Part shown: piece after piece, positions 17,052-24,259 of the stretch
How the letters are laid out: each line of letters opens with the position of its first letter
Position numbering within the stretch: the stretch's first letter is position 1
DNA from: an uncultured Flammeovirgaceae bacterium
GTDB taxonomy: Bacteria > Bacteroidota > Bacteroidia > Cytophagales > Cyclobacteriaceae
Reading direction: 5' to 3'
Length of the DNA: 27,924 nt
NCBI GenBank assembly: GCA_937138955.1
Contig: CAKZPJ010000599.1
Coordinates: 1 to 27,924, forward strand
Position numbers and translations under genes: made by a program
Notes under the pieces: model-generated
Databases searched by the model: none
What the model was told of the DNA's origin: nothing
Seen by the model: the letters and a program-made list of their open reading frames with translations, nothing else

Positions 17052-18116
17052 GTGATTGATAAACTAGAAGCAATAAAAGACCGATTTGAGGAGGTAGGAC
17101 AATTGATGATCCAGCCTGATGCTATGGCTGATATGAAAAACTATACCAAGTTGAATAAAGAATACAGCGACTTGGAAAAGATTGTAAAAAAATACGATGA
17201 GTATCGGCAAGTGCTAGATAATATTCGAAGCGCTAAAGATGTGCTGGAAACCGAGAAAGATGATGATTTTAGAGATCTGGCGAAGGCTGAGTTAGATGAT
17301 ATGGAGCCTCGGCAGGTAGCACTGGAAGAAGAGTTGAAATACATGCTGATTCCTAAAGATCCTAATGACAGTAAAAACGTGATTCTGGAGATCAGGGCGG
17401 GAACTGGGGGTGACGAAGCCGCTATTTTTGCAGGTGACCTATTCCGAATGTATAGCTTGTTCGCCGAGAGCTTAGGCTGGAACTTCTCAATAATTAGCCT
17501 TACCGATGGCTCCGCTGGCGGATACAAAGAAATTGTTACCTCGGTAACTGGCGAAGATGTGTACGCTAAACTGAAGTTTGAGTCGGGCGTTCACCGAGTA
17601 CAGCGCGTGCCCGCTACTGAATCGCAGGGGCGAGTGCATACCTCAGCCGCTACCGTAGCCGTACTACCCGAAGCGGAAGAAGTAGATGTAGAAGTAAATA
17701 TGGGAGATGTGCGGAAAGATACCTTCCGAGCTTCCGGTGCCGGTGGACAGCATATTAACAAAACTGAGTCAGCCGTGCGACTTACTCATAACCCTACGGG
17801 CATTGTGGTGGAGTGCCAGGACGGTCGTTCGCAACATGCTAACTTCGACAAAGCACTTACTGTACTGCGCTCACGTATTTATGAAAAGGAACTAGCGAAG
17901 CAAAATGCTGAAATTAGCGACCAACGCCGCTCGATGGTGAAAAGCGGAGATCGCTCCGATAAAATTCGGACGTACAACTATCCCCAAAGTCGGGTCACCG
18001 ATCATCGGATTAACTACACCGTGTATAATCTACCCTCGGTGATGGACGGGCAATTAGGCGATTTTGTGGAGCAGCTTCGCATTGCTGAGAATGCCGAAAA
18101 GTTACAGGAAGGGTAG
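17052..18116 (+). CDS. prfA: Peptide chain release factor 1
   Basis: RF1 ends translation at UAA and UAG. The 354 residues are normal length. The codon-reading tripeptide Pro-Ala-Thr is at 187-189 (RVPATESQGRVH), which marks RF1 rather than RF2 (Ser-Pro-Phe). The catalytic Gly-Gly-Gln is at 231-233 (GAGGQHINKTESAVRLTH); its glutamine is the usual PrmC methylation target. The start is GTG 17052, giving (M)IDKLEAIKDRFEEV, which fits family N termini. An ATG at 17047 is out of frame and is followed by CCG and TGA, and that TGA overlaps the GTG. The lipoprotein gene begins 4 bases after the stop, so the two are probably co-transcribed. Confidence 0.97.
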   Translation: MIDKLEAIKDRFEEVGQLMIQPDAMADMKNYTKLNKEYSDLEKIVKKYDEYRQVLDNIRSAKDVLETEKDDDFRDLAKAELDDMEPRQVALEEELKYMLIPKDPNDSKNVILEIRAGTGGDEAAIFAGDLFRMYSLFAESLGWNFSIISLTDGSAGGYKEIVTSVTGEDVYAKLKFESGVHRVQRVPATESQGRVHTSAATVAVLPEAEEVDVEVNMGDVRKDTFRASGAGGQHINKTESAVRLTHNPTGIVVECQDGRSQHANFDKALTVLRSRIYEKELAKQNAEISDQRRSMVKSGDRSDKIRTYNYPQSRVTDHRINYTVYNLPSVMDGQLGDFVEQLRIAENAEKLQEG

Positions 18117-18120
18117 GGTT

Positions 18121-19560
18121 ATGACAGGCAGGAAGTCGGAACCCCGGATAACCCCGGAACTTATCCGGGGCGGGGGAAGCTGGAGGATATTATTTGGAAT
18201 AACAATTAGTTACCTGCTGTGGTTTTCGGCTTGTACCCCTGAGGAAGAGGTATTTACCGATGAAGCGGTTCAACTTCAATTTGATGAAGACACTATTCAC
18301 TTTGATACGCTGTTCACTAGCCAAGGCAGTACCTCCGAATGGCTAACCATATATAACCCGAATCGGAATGCAGTGACAATTTCAGAAATTGCTCTAGGCC
18401 ATCGGACCATCTCACCATATACCTTGTTCTTAAATGGTGTATCTGGTCAGCAATTTGAGGATATTCGGGTTTTAGGAAACGACAGCCTGCTGGTGTTCGT
18501 AGAGGTATTGATTGACCCTCAAGACCAAGACCTCCCTTTTTTGGTGAAAGATTCGCTTACGTTTCGGGTAAATGGTAACCAGCAAGATGTAAAGCTAATT
18601 GCCTGGGGGCAAGATGCTCAATTTCACCGGGGTTGGGTTATTTCGCAGGATACTACGCTGCGGGGAGATCGGCCGTTTGTTATTCAGGATTCGCTCTGGA
18701 TTGAACCGGACGTTACCGTAAAAGTTGATTCGGGAGCACAGTTCTTTTTCGATAATAATGCTTTTGCCTTGGTTCGAGGCACTCTTCAAACCGAGGGTAC
18801 GCTTACAGCTCCGGTAGTATTCCGCAATGTTCGCACTGATGGGCTGTACGAAAACGGTTTTGGTCAGTGGGATGGCATGACCTTTACGACCACGAGCCGA
18901 AATAATATTTTAAGGTATACTCACGTCCGTAATGCTATCAACGGTATAGTTATTAACACGCCCGATGCAGACACTATTCCTGATTTGATATTAGCCAATA
19001 GCATAATTGAAAATATGGCAGGATACGGTTTATTAGCCGTTGGCTCCGATATTGATGCGTACAATACATTAATCTATCGATGTATTCTCGGACTGACTTA
19101 TAATTTGGGAAACGGGTACTACCGCTATCGCCATTGTACATTTGAAAATGGTAGTACCCCTCGTTCTATACCTATTGCTAGGGAAGAAGAGTGGTACAGT
19201 TTAGCCTTTGCTGAAGCTTTGCCCGAGCAGCTAGCAAACGCTGAAGTTTCTAATCAACCTTTTTACGCTGAATTGACCAATAGTATTCTGTGGGGTAATT
19301 TAGACGATGAACTAATTCTGAGCATATCTTCCGAAGGAAGTACAGTTTCGCTGAATAATAACCTACTGAAGTACACTGATACTACGATACTAGGTAATAT
19401 TTTTAACGAAGACCCTCTGTTTATTGATCCAATTATTGCTCAGTATCAACTTGACACCCTATCACCGGCTATTAATCAGGGAATAAAAACTTCTATTTTG
19501 ACTGATTTGAATGGTGCAAAGCGCGATGATCAGCCGGATTTGGGGGCTTATGAATATTAA
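18121..19560 (+). CDS. Lipoprotein with Ig-like N-terminal and right-handed beta-helix domain
   Basis: From ATG 18121 the product has 479 residues. A lipoprotein leader has hydrophobic core ILFGITISYLLWFSA and lipobox FSAC, with Cys38 as the lipidated residue. It is unusual in having an arginine-rich 20-residue n-region. Residues about 50-165 look like an Ig-like choice-of-anchor domain (DTLFTSQGSTSEWLTIYNP). Residues 180-460 form right-handed parallel beta-helix repeats (PVVFRNVRTD, ILRYTHVRNAINGIVI, LANSIIENMAGYGLLAVG). The tail has the common SPAINQG...DLNGAKRDDQPDLGAYEY ending of such proteins. Function is unknown; attachment to the outer membrane and carbohydrate binding are only guesses. 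The frame stays open upstream into prfA (to TTG 18064, with an ATG at 18091), but 18121 has the purine-rich GGAAGGG upstream. Confidence 0.82.
   Translation: MTGRKSEPRITPELIRGGGSWRILFGITISYLLWFSACTPEEEVFTDEAVQLQFDEDTIHFDTLFTSQGSTSEWLTIYNPNRNAVTISEIALGHRTISPYTLFLNGVSGQQFEDIRVLGNDSLLVFVEVLIDPQDQDLPFLVKDSLTFRVNGNQQDVKLIAWGQDAQFHRGWVISQDTTLRGDRPFVIQDSLWIEPDVTVKVDSGAQFFFDNNAFALVRGTLQTEGTLTAPVVFRNVRTDGLYENGFGQWDGMTFTTTSRNNILRYTHVRNAINGIVINTPDADTIPDLILANSIIENMAGYGLLAVGSDIDAYNTLIYRCILGLTYNLGNGYYRYRHCTFENGSTPRSIPIAREEEWYSLAFAEALPEQLANAEVSNQPFYAELTNSILWGNLDDELILSISSEGSTVSLNNNLLKYTDTTILGNIFNEDPLFIDPIIAQYQLDTLSPAINQGIKTSILTDLNGAKRDDQPDLGAYEY
18142..18170. repeat. GC-rich perfect inverted repeat inside the lipoprotein leader
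   Basis: CCCCGGATAA (18142-18151) and TTATCCGGGG (18161-18170) are perfect complements, a 10-bp stem with a 9-base loop. The loop starts with a second CCCCGGA (18152-18158), which can pair instead with TCCGGGG (18164-18170). It is far richer in GC than its surroundings and begins 22 bases after the lipoprotein ATG. There is no T run, so it is not a typical terminator. The preceding GGCAGGAAGTCGGAA is like the AAGTCGG-type dispersed repeats of Bacteroidota intergenic DNA. Confidence 0.75.
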
Positions 19561-19653
19561 TGGATGATAGAAGTGAGAGCCGAGTGAGGAGCGTATGGAA
19601 ATATGCCCAAACAAGAAGTGGCAACAATTTAGTCATTCAACAATCAAGTCACT

Positions 19654-20082
19654 ATGCAGATATATCAACAGGAAATTCGCTTGCCTAATTACCCGCGGGG
19701 TTTTCACTTAATCACTTCACATATCGAGCGGGAATTTGCCGAGATACAACACATTCGGGTAGGAATGCTCCAGATATTTATTCAGCACACTTCAGCAAGT
19801 CTCACCATTAATGAAAACGCTGACCCTACTGTACGAGGTGACTTTGAACGGCACATCAATCGGATGATCCCTGAAAATGCCCCCTACTACGAACACACGC
19901 TGGAAGGGTCAGACGATATGCCCGCGCATATTAAAGCCTCAATGATGGGTAGCAGTGTCACTGTTCCCATTACCAACGGACAGCTCAACTTGGGAACTTG
20001 GCAAGGAGTTTATCTCTGCGAACACCGAAACCACGGCGGCTCTCGTCGCTTAGTTCTTACTGCTTGGGGAAGCACTCAATGA
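19654..20082 (+). CDS. YjbQ/UPF0047 family (secondary thiamine-phosphate synthase-type) protein
   Basis: This 142-residue protein is the full length of the compact YjbQ family. Its conserved blocks are present in order: QHTSASLTINENADP (44-58), the EGSDDMPAHIKASMMGSS stretch (84-101) with His92, and GTWQGVYLCEHRNHGGSRR (114-132) with Glu123 and His124. The histidines and acids line a presumed metal-binding pocket. E. coli YjbQ can weakly replace ThiE in making thiamine phosphate, hence the name, but the physiological role is not established. The gene is 93 bases after the lipoprotein on the same strand and converges with the rhomboid cluster, 69 bases away. The flanking gaps contain loosely repeated GTGAG and GTTAGCAGTGAGCA words. 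Confidence 0.92.
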   Translation: MQIYQQEIRLPNYPRGFHLITSHIEREFAEIQHIRVGMLQIFIQHTSASLTINENADPTVRGDFERHINRMIPENAPYYEHTLEGSDDMPAHIKASMMGSSVTVPITNGQLNLGTWQGVYLCEHRNHGGSRRLVLTAWGSTQ

Positions 20083-20151
20083 ACAGTTAGCAGTGAGCAA
20101 TGTATAGTTGAAAAGGGATAAGAGGCAATGGGTAACTAATTGTTAATTGTA

Positions 20152-21063
20152 TCACTCTTTCTTGCTGGCATCAAAGAGCTTTTTCTTTTCTTCACGAGTG
20201 AGGCTATCGTAGCCACTGGCTGATATTTTATCCAGAATAGCATCTATCTCTTCCTGCTTAGTGTCATAAGTGGTCTTAGCCACCTTGCTATCAGTACTAT
20301 GACCATTGCTAGATTTTGACCGTCGATACGAAACCTTTACCTTAGGCTGCCGCACGAAGAAACTCTTTGCAAATGTGAGAAACTGAGTCACCGGACGTCC
20401 CAAATCGTTGCCTCGCTGAAGCTGCTTGATAAATAGAAATCCTACTCCAGCTCCCGCTAAGTGCGCCAAATTTCCACCCGCATTACTACCGGCCGTACCT
20501 ACGTAGGACATTATTACAAAAAATAGGGCAATGTATTTAATACGAACCGGACCCAACAAAATAAGGGGAATAGAATAATTCGGCATAAACGTAGCTGCGC
20601 CTACCACCACTGCATATACTCCCGCTGAGGCACCCAGCATTTCTGAGCCGTTAATCTGATTTTGGAAATACGGAATTAAGTTATAGATCAGAATGTAGAA
20701 TACCCCGCCAACTAGACCACCCAGAACATATAAATTCACCACCTTTTCATCACCCAAGAATTCTTGGATAATCTTACCAAACCAGTACAGAAACAGCATA
20801 TTAAACAGAATATGCAGAAAATCTTCGTGAGTGAAAAAGTAGGTTACCAGTGTCCAGGGTTGATAAATTAGTTTTCCTAAGGAAGCAGGTAGCGTCAGTT
20901 GATCAACAATAATTGAATAAATATTGCTCTCCTTAGAAATAGTAAGAGGAACCCAGATGAGAAGCAGAATTAAGAATATGATCAGGTTGATCACAATAAT
21001 CTGCATCAGTCCATTATTGGGCCGTTGAAATGCGTGTTTTAACTCGTCTAGTATACTATTCAT
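20152..21063 (-). CDS. Rhomboid family intramembrane serine protease
   Basis: The 303-residue protein has a six-helix rhomboid core between about 20 and 215, with the catalytic dyad Ser147 (LGASAGVYA) and His201 (GGNLAHLAGAGVG). The oxyanion and loop-1 histidine/asparagine pair is His84 and Asn88 (HILFNMLFLYWFG). A cytosolic tail of about 85 residues is basic and ends in an EEIDAILDKISASGYDSLTREEKKKLF helix pair, a small domain common at the end of Bacteroidota rhomboids. Such enzymes cut membrane-anchored substrates within the bilayer; the substrate here is unknown. It is the last gene of a probable minus-strand operon after mutL and a second rhomboid, 51 bases downstream of the latter. Confidence 0.93.
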   Translation of the reverse strand: MNSILDELKHAFQRPNNGLMQIIVINLIIFLILLLIWVPLTISKESNIYSIIVDQLTLPASLGKLIYQPWTLVTYFFTHEDFLHILFNMLFLYWFGKIIQEFLGDEKVVNLYVLGGLVGGVFYILIYNLIPYFQNQINGSEMLGASAGVYAVVVGAATFMPNYSIPLILLGPVRIKYIALFFVIMSYVGTAGSNAGGNLAHLAGAGVGFLFIKQLQRGNDLGRPVTQFLTFAKSFFVRQPKVKVSYRRSKSSNGHSTDSKVAKTTYDTKQEEIDAILDKISASGYDSLTREEKKKLFDASKKE

Positions 21064-21114
21064 GAACTACTACTGCTAATAAAATGCGTCTCGCTTATCT
21101 TTACATATCTTTAG

Positions 21115-21882
21115 TCAGATCAAAGCAAATAACATACCGCCTAAGTGAGCAAAATGCGCCACATTATCGCCGGGTTGACGCGAAAACCCAGCCCAAAGTT
21201 CGTATGCTCCGTAGAAAAAAACAAAGTACTTGGCTTTAATTGGAAAAGGAAAAAATAGTAAAAATAATTCGGTATTGGGAAACAACAGTCCAAAGGCCAT
21301 CAAAATTCCAAACACCGCCCCTGAAGCCCCTACCATTGGAATATTTGCCTTGCTTTGAACAATCTGTTGAACTAACTGCCGCCCTTGGCTGATATAAGAG
21401 TTGCTGTTCGGATTATCATAAAAATCATCAATTAACGCTCTAAGTTGAGAGCTGCCCTGATAGGCAAACTCGGCTTCTTCTAACATAAAAGTAGACAAAC
21501 GCTCGGGAGTAGTTTCTTCAAACACTCGGTCGGCAGCTTGTTCTAGCTGATATATTTCGTAGTAATTAATACTGGAGTACAGCAAACTAGCCCCCAACCC
21601 GGTTACCAAATAGAATACTAAAAACCGTTGGTTACCCCAAACTCGCTCCAGCATCGGCCCAAAAATAAAGAGAGCAAACATATTCCCAAATAGGTGAAAT
21701 AGGCTGCCGTGAATAAACAGGTGGGTAACAAATTGATACGGTTGAAACGTCTGGGCATGGATATAGCGTAAGCCGAATAAATTGACGAACATATCCGTAG
21801 AAAATATCAGCGATTGCAATGCGAAGATCGCGATATTAATAATGAGTAAATTTTTAACCGTAGGGGTTAGATTGCCAAACAT
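21115..21882 (-). CDS. Rhomboid family intramembrane serine protease, short C terminus
   Basis: The 255 residues carry the rhomboid signature: His63 and Asn67 (HLFGNMFALFIFGP), catalytic Ser187 (VGASGAVFG) and His246 (NVAHFAHLGGML). A long loop at about 108-180, between the third and fourth helices, is acidic and specific to this copy. The protein stops nine residues after the catalytic histidine (HLGGMLFALI then TGA), so the last helix is shorter than in most family members, and the usual basic tail is missing. Neighbouring frames also meet stops soon, so a single frameshift does not restore a tail. The ATG lies one base after the mutL stop, which implies translational coupling. Confidence 0.9.
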   Translation of the reverse strand: MFGNLTPTVKNLLIINIAIFALQSLIFSTDMFVNLFGLRYIHAQTFQPYQFVTHLFIHGSLFHLFGNMFALFIFGPMLERVWGNQRFLVFYLVTGLGASLLYSSINYYEIYQLEQAADRVFEETTPERLSTFMLEEAEFAYQGSSQLRALIDDFYDNPNSNSYISQGRQLVQQIVQSKANIPMVGASGAVFGILMAFGLLFPNTELFLLFFPFPIKAKYFVFFYGAYELWAGFSRQPGDNVAHFAHLGGMLFALI

Positions 21883-21883
21883 A

Positions 21884-23770
21884 TTAGGTGTTAGTAAAAA
21901 AAGTAGCGATTTTTCCTAGCTCGAGTACATACGTGGTTTTACGGCCATCAGGTGCGTAATCAGGCTGAATACAACCAAATAACCGATCTATTAACGCTCG
22001 CATCTCCGCTTCACTGAGCCGTTGCCCAGCCTTCATAGCCATACGCCGAGCAATAGAGCGAGCCATATTATCTCGTTTACTTAATGTTAGTCGTTCTTGG
22101 TTGCTTTTATATTGTTCAATAATTCCTTCCAATACTTCTTGCTCCGTTCCGGTTTTCACATCCGGCGGTACTCCTTGCACTACTAATGTTCTATCACCCA
22201 CGATAGTGAATACAAAACCCATCGCCCGAATTTCTTCGTCTAGCTCCTGCAATAATGCTAAATCCGTAGATGAAACCTGAATGGTTTGAGGAAACAGGGA
22301 CTGTTGAGAAACGGCTGATTTTTTTTCTAACGCTAACGAATACTGCTCAAATAAGATACGTTCGTGCGCTGCTTGCTGATCAACAAGCATAAGCCCTGAT
22401 TTTACATGGACCGCAATATAGGTATGATGGATCTGGAATGGGGAATCACTAGCCGCTTTCTGCTCTGACTCTAAAAACATCTCACCCCGCTCCGAAGTAC
22501 GGTTCACCACACTTTGCAAAGTAACCGGTGATGTGTTTTCCTTACTTTCTTCCGCTGGATCTTTAGGAAAGTCAAAATGAGATTTTTCGTCGCCCGACCG
22601 ATATAACGATTCCCAGTGTTCCAGATTAGCCCGTCGGGTAATTTCAGCACTCGGTAGTGCCTGATACTCCTTTTGATTTAACCGAGATGGAATAGTCGTT
22701 GTAGTTTTTTCTTCCGGCTGCGAAGGTTCTGTGTTTGAGAATATAGCGAAATGGTTTTCCTCATCAAAAACCGGAGAAACCAGATTCTTACCCAAAGAAC
22801 GCTTTACCGCCGCTCGAACAATAGCGTAGATCGTGCGTTCGTCCGAAAATTTAATCTCAGTTTTAGTAGGATGAACGTTCACGTCAATATGCTGCGGATC
22901 AACTTCTAGAAATAAGGTATAAAACGGAAAACTTCCTTCGGGCAGCATGGCTTCGTAGGCACTCATTACCGCGTGGTGCAAGTAGCTACTTTTAATGTAT
23001 CGCTTATTTACAAAGAAAAACTGCTCCCCCCGAGTGCGCTTATGAAACTCAGGTTTACCAACTAGCCCAGTTACTCGCACATGATCGGTTTCCTCTTCGC
23101 AGGGAAGCAACTGAGTAGCATACTCGCTAGTAAACAGATCACTGATTCGGGTAGGTAGTGAACCCGCGAGCAAATCGTATACCAGTTTATCACTTTGGAA
23201 AAAACGGAATCCTAGATCAGGTCGCGCCAATACTACCCGATAAAATTCGTCCATAATATGCCGCACCTCCACCGAATTGGATTTTAAAAAGTTACGGCGG
23301 GCTGGAATATTATAAAATAGATTCTTTACACAGATATTAGTACCTACTGGTCCGGTAGTAGGCTCAGTCCGTTTGAACTCCGAACCTTCCACCACTATAC
23401 GAGTCGCTATTTCATCTTCTTCTCGACGAGTGATTAGCTCTACCTGGGCTACTGCCGCAATAGAGGCCAACGCCTCACCACGAAAACCTAGCGTATGAAT
23501 ATTATAAATATCTTCTGTTTGGCGAATTTTAGAAGTAGCGTGCCGCTCAAAGCACATCCGAGTATCAGTCGCACTCATCCCTCGCCCGTTATCAATTACT
23601 TGAACTAAGCCTTTACCCGAGTCTTTTACTACGATACTGATTAGCGTTCCTCCTGCATCAATAGCATTTTCTAGTAGTTCTTTTACCACCGATGCGGGAC
23701 GTTGCACGACTTCTCCGGCCGCAATCTGATTGGCAATAGCATCCGGCAGAAGCTGAATTACATCAGACAT
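21884..23770 (-). CDS. mutL: DNA mismatch repair protein MutL
   Basis: MutL couples mismatch recognition by MutS to strand incision. The 628-residue protein has a GHKL ATPase N terminus, with ELLENAIDAG (31-40) holding the catalytic Glu and Mg-binding Asn, then DNGRGM (60-65), HATSKI (77-82) and GFRGEALASIA (95-105). A linker of about 100 residues around 340-440 is polar and low in conservation. The C-terminal domain contains DQQAAHERILFE at 464-475, the DQHAx2Ex4E endonuclease motif with Gln in place of the His, a form I recall as usual in this phylum. The genome may therefore use MutL rather than MutH for nicking. It is second in the minus-strand cluster, 51 bases after a small membrane protein. 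Confidence 0.97.
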   Translation of the reverse strand: MSDVIQLLPDAIANQIAAGEVVQRPASVVKELLENAIDAGGTLISIVVKDSGKGLVQVIDNGRGMSATDTRMCFERHATSKIRQTEDIYNIHTLGFRGEALASIAAVAQVELITRREEDEIATRIVVEGSEFKRTEPTTGPVGTNICVKNLFYNIPARRNFLKSNSVEVRHIMDEFYRVVLARPDLGFRFFQSDKLVYDLLAGSLPTRISDLFTSEYATQLLPCEEETDHVRVTGLVGKPEFHKRTRGEQFFFVNKRYIKSSYLHHAVMSAYEAMLPEGSFPFYTLFLEVDPQHIDVNVHPTKTEIKFSDERTIYAIVRAAVKRSLGKNLVSPVFDEENHFAIFSNTEPSQPEEKTTTTIPSRLNQKEYQALPSAEITRRANLEHWESLYRSGDEKSHFDFPKDPAEESKENTSPVTLQSVVNRTSERGEMFLESEQKAASDSPFQIHHTYIAVHVKSGLMLVDQQAAHERILFEQYSLALEKKSAVSQQSLFPQTIQVSSTDLALLQELDEEIRAMGFVFTIVGDRTLVVQGVPPDVKTGTEQEVLEGIIEQYKSNQERLTLSKRDNMARSIARRMAMKAGQRLSEAEMRALIDRLFGCIQPDYAPDGRKTTYVLELGKIATFFTNT

Positions 23771-23821
23771 AGAAAATTTTCCTCCCCGTGTTATAAGAAT
23801 GAGTGGGCAATCGTTTTATCT

Positions 23822-24187
23822 TCAGGTACGAGACTGACGACGTTTTTTGGCAATTTGTTTAAACCGGAAATACATATAGATTGGCCCCAACAGCAAAAAA
23901 ATGTAAAAGATGTCATTTCCAAAATAGAGGTAGCCGAAAATGAATACAAATAACGTAATCATAATAACTCCCTGAAGCATACTAGAGCTTTTTTTGTAAC
24001 TAGATCGGCGAGCAAATGCCCCATGAACACCGGCGGTATAGTCGGAAGTTATTGATGAGCGTTGGCGCAATTCTTGCTCTATTCGAGAGGTGCGCTCTTC
24101 AATATCCTCTTTAATTGGATCGTAGTAGCGAGGTTCAAGGCTAAATTTCCTATAATTGGGAAGCCGAGTTAGCGAAGGAATATTCAT
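23822..24187 (-). CDS. Small two-helix membrane protein upstream of mutL, unknown function
   Basis: The 121-residue protein has a polar N-terminal half (LPNYRKFSLEPRYYDPIKED, then a charged helix with EERTSRIEQELRQR). Two transmembrane helices follow at about 70-88 and 92-108, with a KQIAKKRRQSRT basic end that should face the cytoplasm. I recognise the YRxFxxxPRYYDPxKE motif as one seen in small proteins encoded next to mutL in other Bacteroidota, but no function is known to me. It begins 42 bases from the GTG/ATG region of the divergent GH3 gene, so the two promoters must overlap in that short gap. Start ATG 24187 gives the conserved MNIPSLTRLPNYR opening. Confidence 0.75.
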   Translation of the reverse strand: MNIPSLTRLPNYRKFSLEPRYYDPIKEDIEERTSRIEQELRQRSSITSDYTAGVHGAFARRSSYKKSSSMLQGVIMITLFVFIFGYLYFGNDIFYIFLLLGPIYMYFRFKQIAKKRRQSRT

Positions 24188-24259
24188 AATTGTATACGTT
24201 AACGACTAGGCACTAAACAACGGATAATCTTGTTTGAAAGGTATCAGAAGAACGCCCTC

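Noticed and set aside
17141..17527. A 128-residue minus-strand open frame
   Set aside because: It is a serine-rich shadow of prfA on the other strand, with no motif.
18064..18120. Upstream starts for the lipoprotein (TTG 18064, ATG 18091)
   Set aside because: Both lie inside prfA and would add a basic, non-hydrophobic stretch; ATG 18121 follows the prfA stop directly and has a purine-rich site before it.
22346..22381. Loss of the MutL endonuclease motif (DQQA instead of DQHA)
   Set aside because: The acidic residues and the rest of the motif are kept and the substitution is, to my knowledge, normal in Bacteroidota.
24230..24259. TTG start of the GH3/serine hydrolase gene
   Set aside because: The ten added residues are polar and would bury the signal peptide; ATG 24260 starts a normal one.
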